Shown piece after piece: positions 4,794 to 5,074 of a stretch of DNA of 5,074 bases. The stretch is from contig JAUNSE010000170.1 in the NCBI GenBank assembly GCA_030539415.1, positions 1-5,074 on the forward strand. Direction: 5' to 3'. Each line of letters starts with the position of its first letter. Position 1 is the stretch's first letter. Made by a program: the position numbers and the translations under genes. Source of the stretch: Desulfovibrionaceae bacterium (GTDB lineage: Bacteria; Desulfobacterota; Desulfovibrionia; Desulfovibrionales; Desulfovibrionaceae). The notes beneath the pieces were generated by a model. That model ran no database searches. It was not told the origin of the DNA and worked only from the letters and a program-made list of their open reading frames with translations.

Positions 4794-5074
4794 GCGCCGC
4801 AAATATGGAGAACGCGCGGACGGCGGCATCGCTGAAAGAGGCAGAACAGGCATGCCGCAGCGGTCTGCCGTCCGGTTCGGACATGCCCGACCCCTTTGTG
4901 CTGCTGGACAGCATTACACACTGGGACGCACAGGGCCTCGAGGCCGAGACGCATCTGAACGGCGCCTGGTGGGAGGCGCTGGAGGCGGCGGCGCAGGCGT
5001 GCGCCTATCATCAGCGCTGGCGCACGAATTTTGGCGACCATGCCTTTCTGCTCTCCCTTGACCGGGTCGGGTTC
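4790..5074 (+). CDS. Second hotdog dehydratase-like protein, ApeP/FabZ-related (3' partial)
   Basis: The frame is open for 95 codons to the window edge. GTG at 4790 is the likely start: it overlaps the ketosynthase stop as GTGA and has GGGAG seven bases upstream. The ATG at 4805 lacks such a site. After a hydrophilic N-terminus of about 30 residues come PFVLLDSITHWD, AWWEALEAAAQACAYH and FLLSLDRVGF. These parallel the FabZ segments for the first strands, the LEAMAQ catalytic helix and the following strand. Glu65 aligns with FabZ Glu68. The HFPGxPxxPG loop that carries the other catalytic residue, His, is absent, replaced by the short LNGAWW. The protein thus appears to be the Glu-donating partner of the hotdog protein at 1963-2373. 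ApeP of aryl polyene clusters has this kind of sequence as I remember it. An alternative is a thioesterase or non-catalytic hotdog protein; the C-terminus is not visible. Confidence 0.75.
   Translation, partial: MSAANMENARTAASLKEAEQACRSGLPSGSDMPDPFVLLDSITHWDAQGLEAETHLNGAWWEALEAAAQACAYHQRWRTNFGDHAFLLSLDRVGF

Overview
The window is GC-rich, densely packed bacterial DNA with strong GC bias at third codon positions. This suggests a Gram-negative proteobacterium. Gene style and the queD-queE pair would fit a Desulfovibrio-like lineage, but that is a low-confidence inference because no rRNA or other diagnostic marker is present.

Layout, left to right. (1) Positions 2-685, + strand: the C-terminal part of a GT4-type (GT-B fold) glycosyltransferase whose start lies outside the window. 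(2) Positions 672-1758, - strand: a two-gene queuosine precursor operon, queD then queE. It meets the glycosyltransferase tail to tail with a 14-bp overlap, and the two que genes overlap each other by 17 bp. (3) Positions 1759-1962: a divergent intergenic region rich in inverted repeats. It holds a plausible queDE promoter, a perfect 14-bp palindrome next to the predicted transcription start, a nested stem-loop, and a hairpin covering the queD ribosome binding site. (4) Positions 1963-5074, + strand: a tight operon resembling a type II fatty acid/polyketide system. It encodes a hotdog-fold dehydratase-like protein, an SDR ketoreductase-like protein, an unusually long acyl carrier protein, a FabF-like ketosynthase with an intact Cys-His-Lys-His active site, and the start of a second hotdog protein that runs off the end.

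How the genes could work together. The ketosynthase would extend a chain carried on the ACP, the SDR would reduce the 3-keto group, and the hotdog proteins would dehydrate it, the logic of polyene-forming systems such as the aryl polyene clusters. The two hotdog proteins look complementary. The first keeps the FabZ histidine (HFPG) but has Gln where the catalytic Glu should be. The second keeps the Glu in an LEAxAQ helix but lacks the HFPG loop. FabA/FabZ active sites are built across a dimer interface from one residue of each chain, so an obligate heterodimeric dehydratase is the most attractive reading. The extended ACP and a ketoreductase with altered SDR motifs add to the impression of a specialised, divergent pathway rather than housekeeping fatty acid synthesis. 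No mobile element, CRISPR array, tRNA or rRNA was seen.
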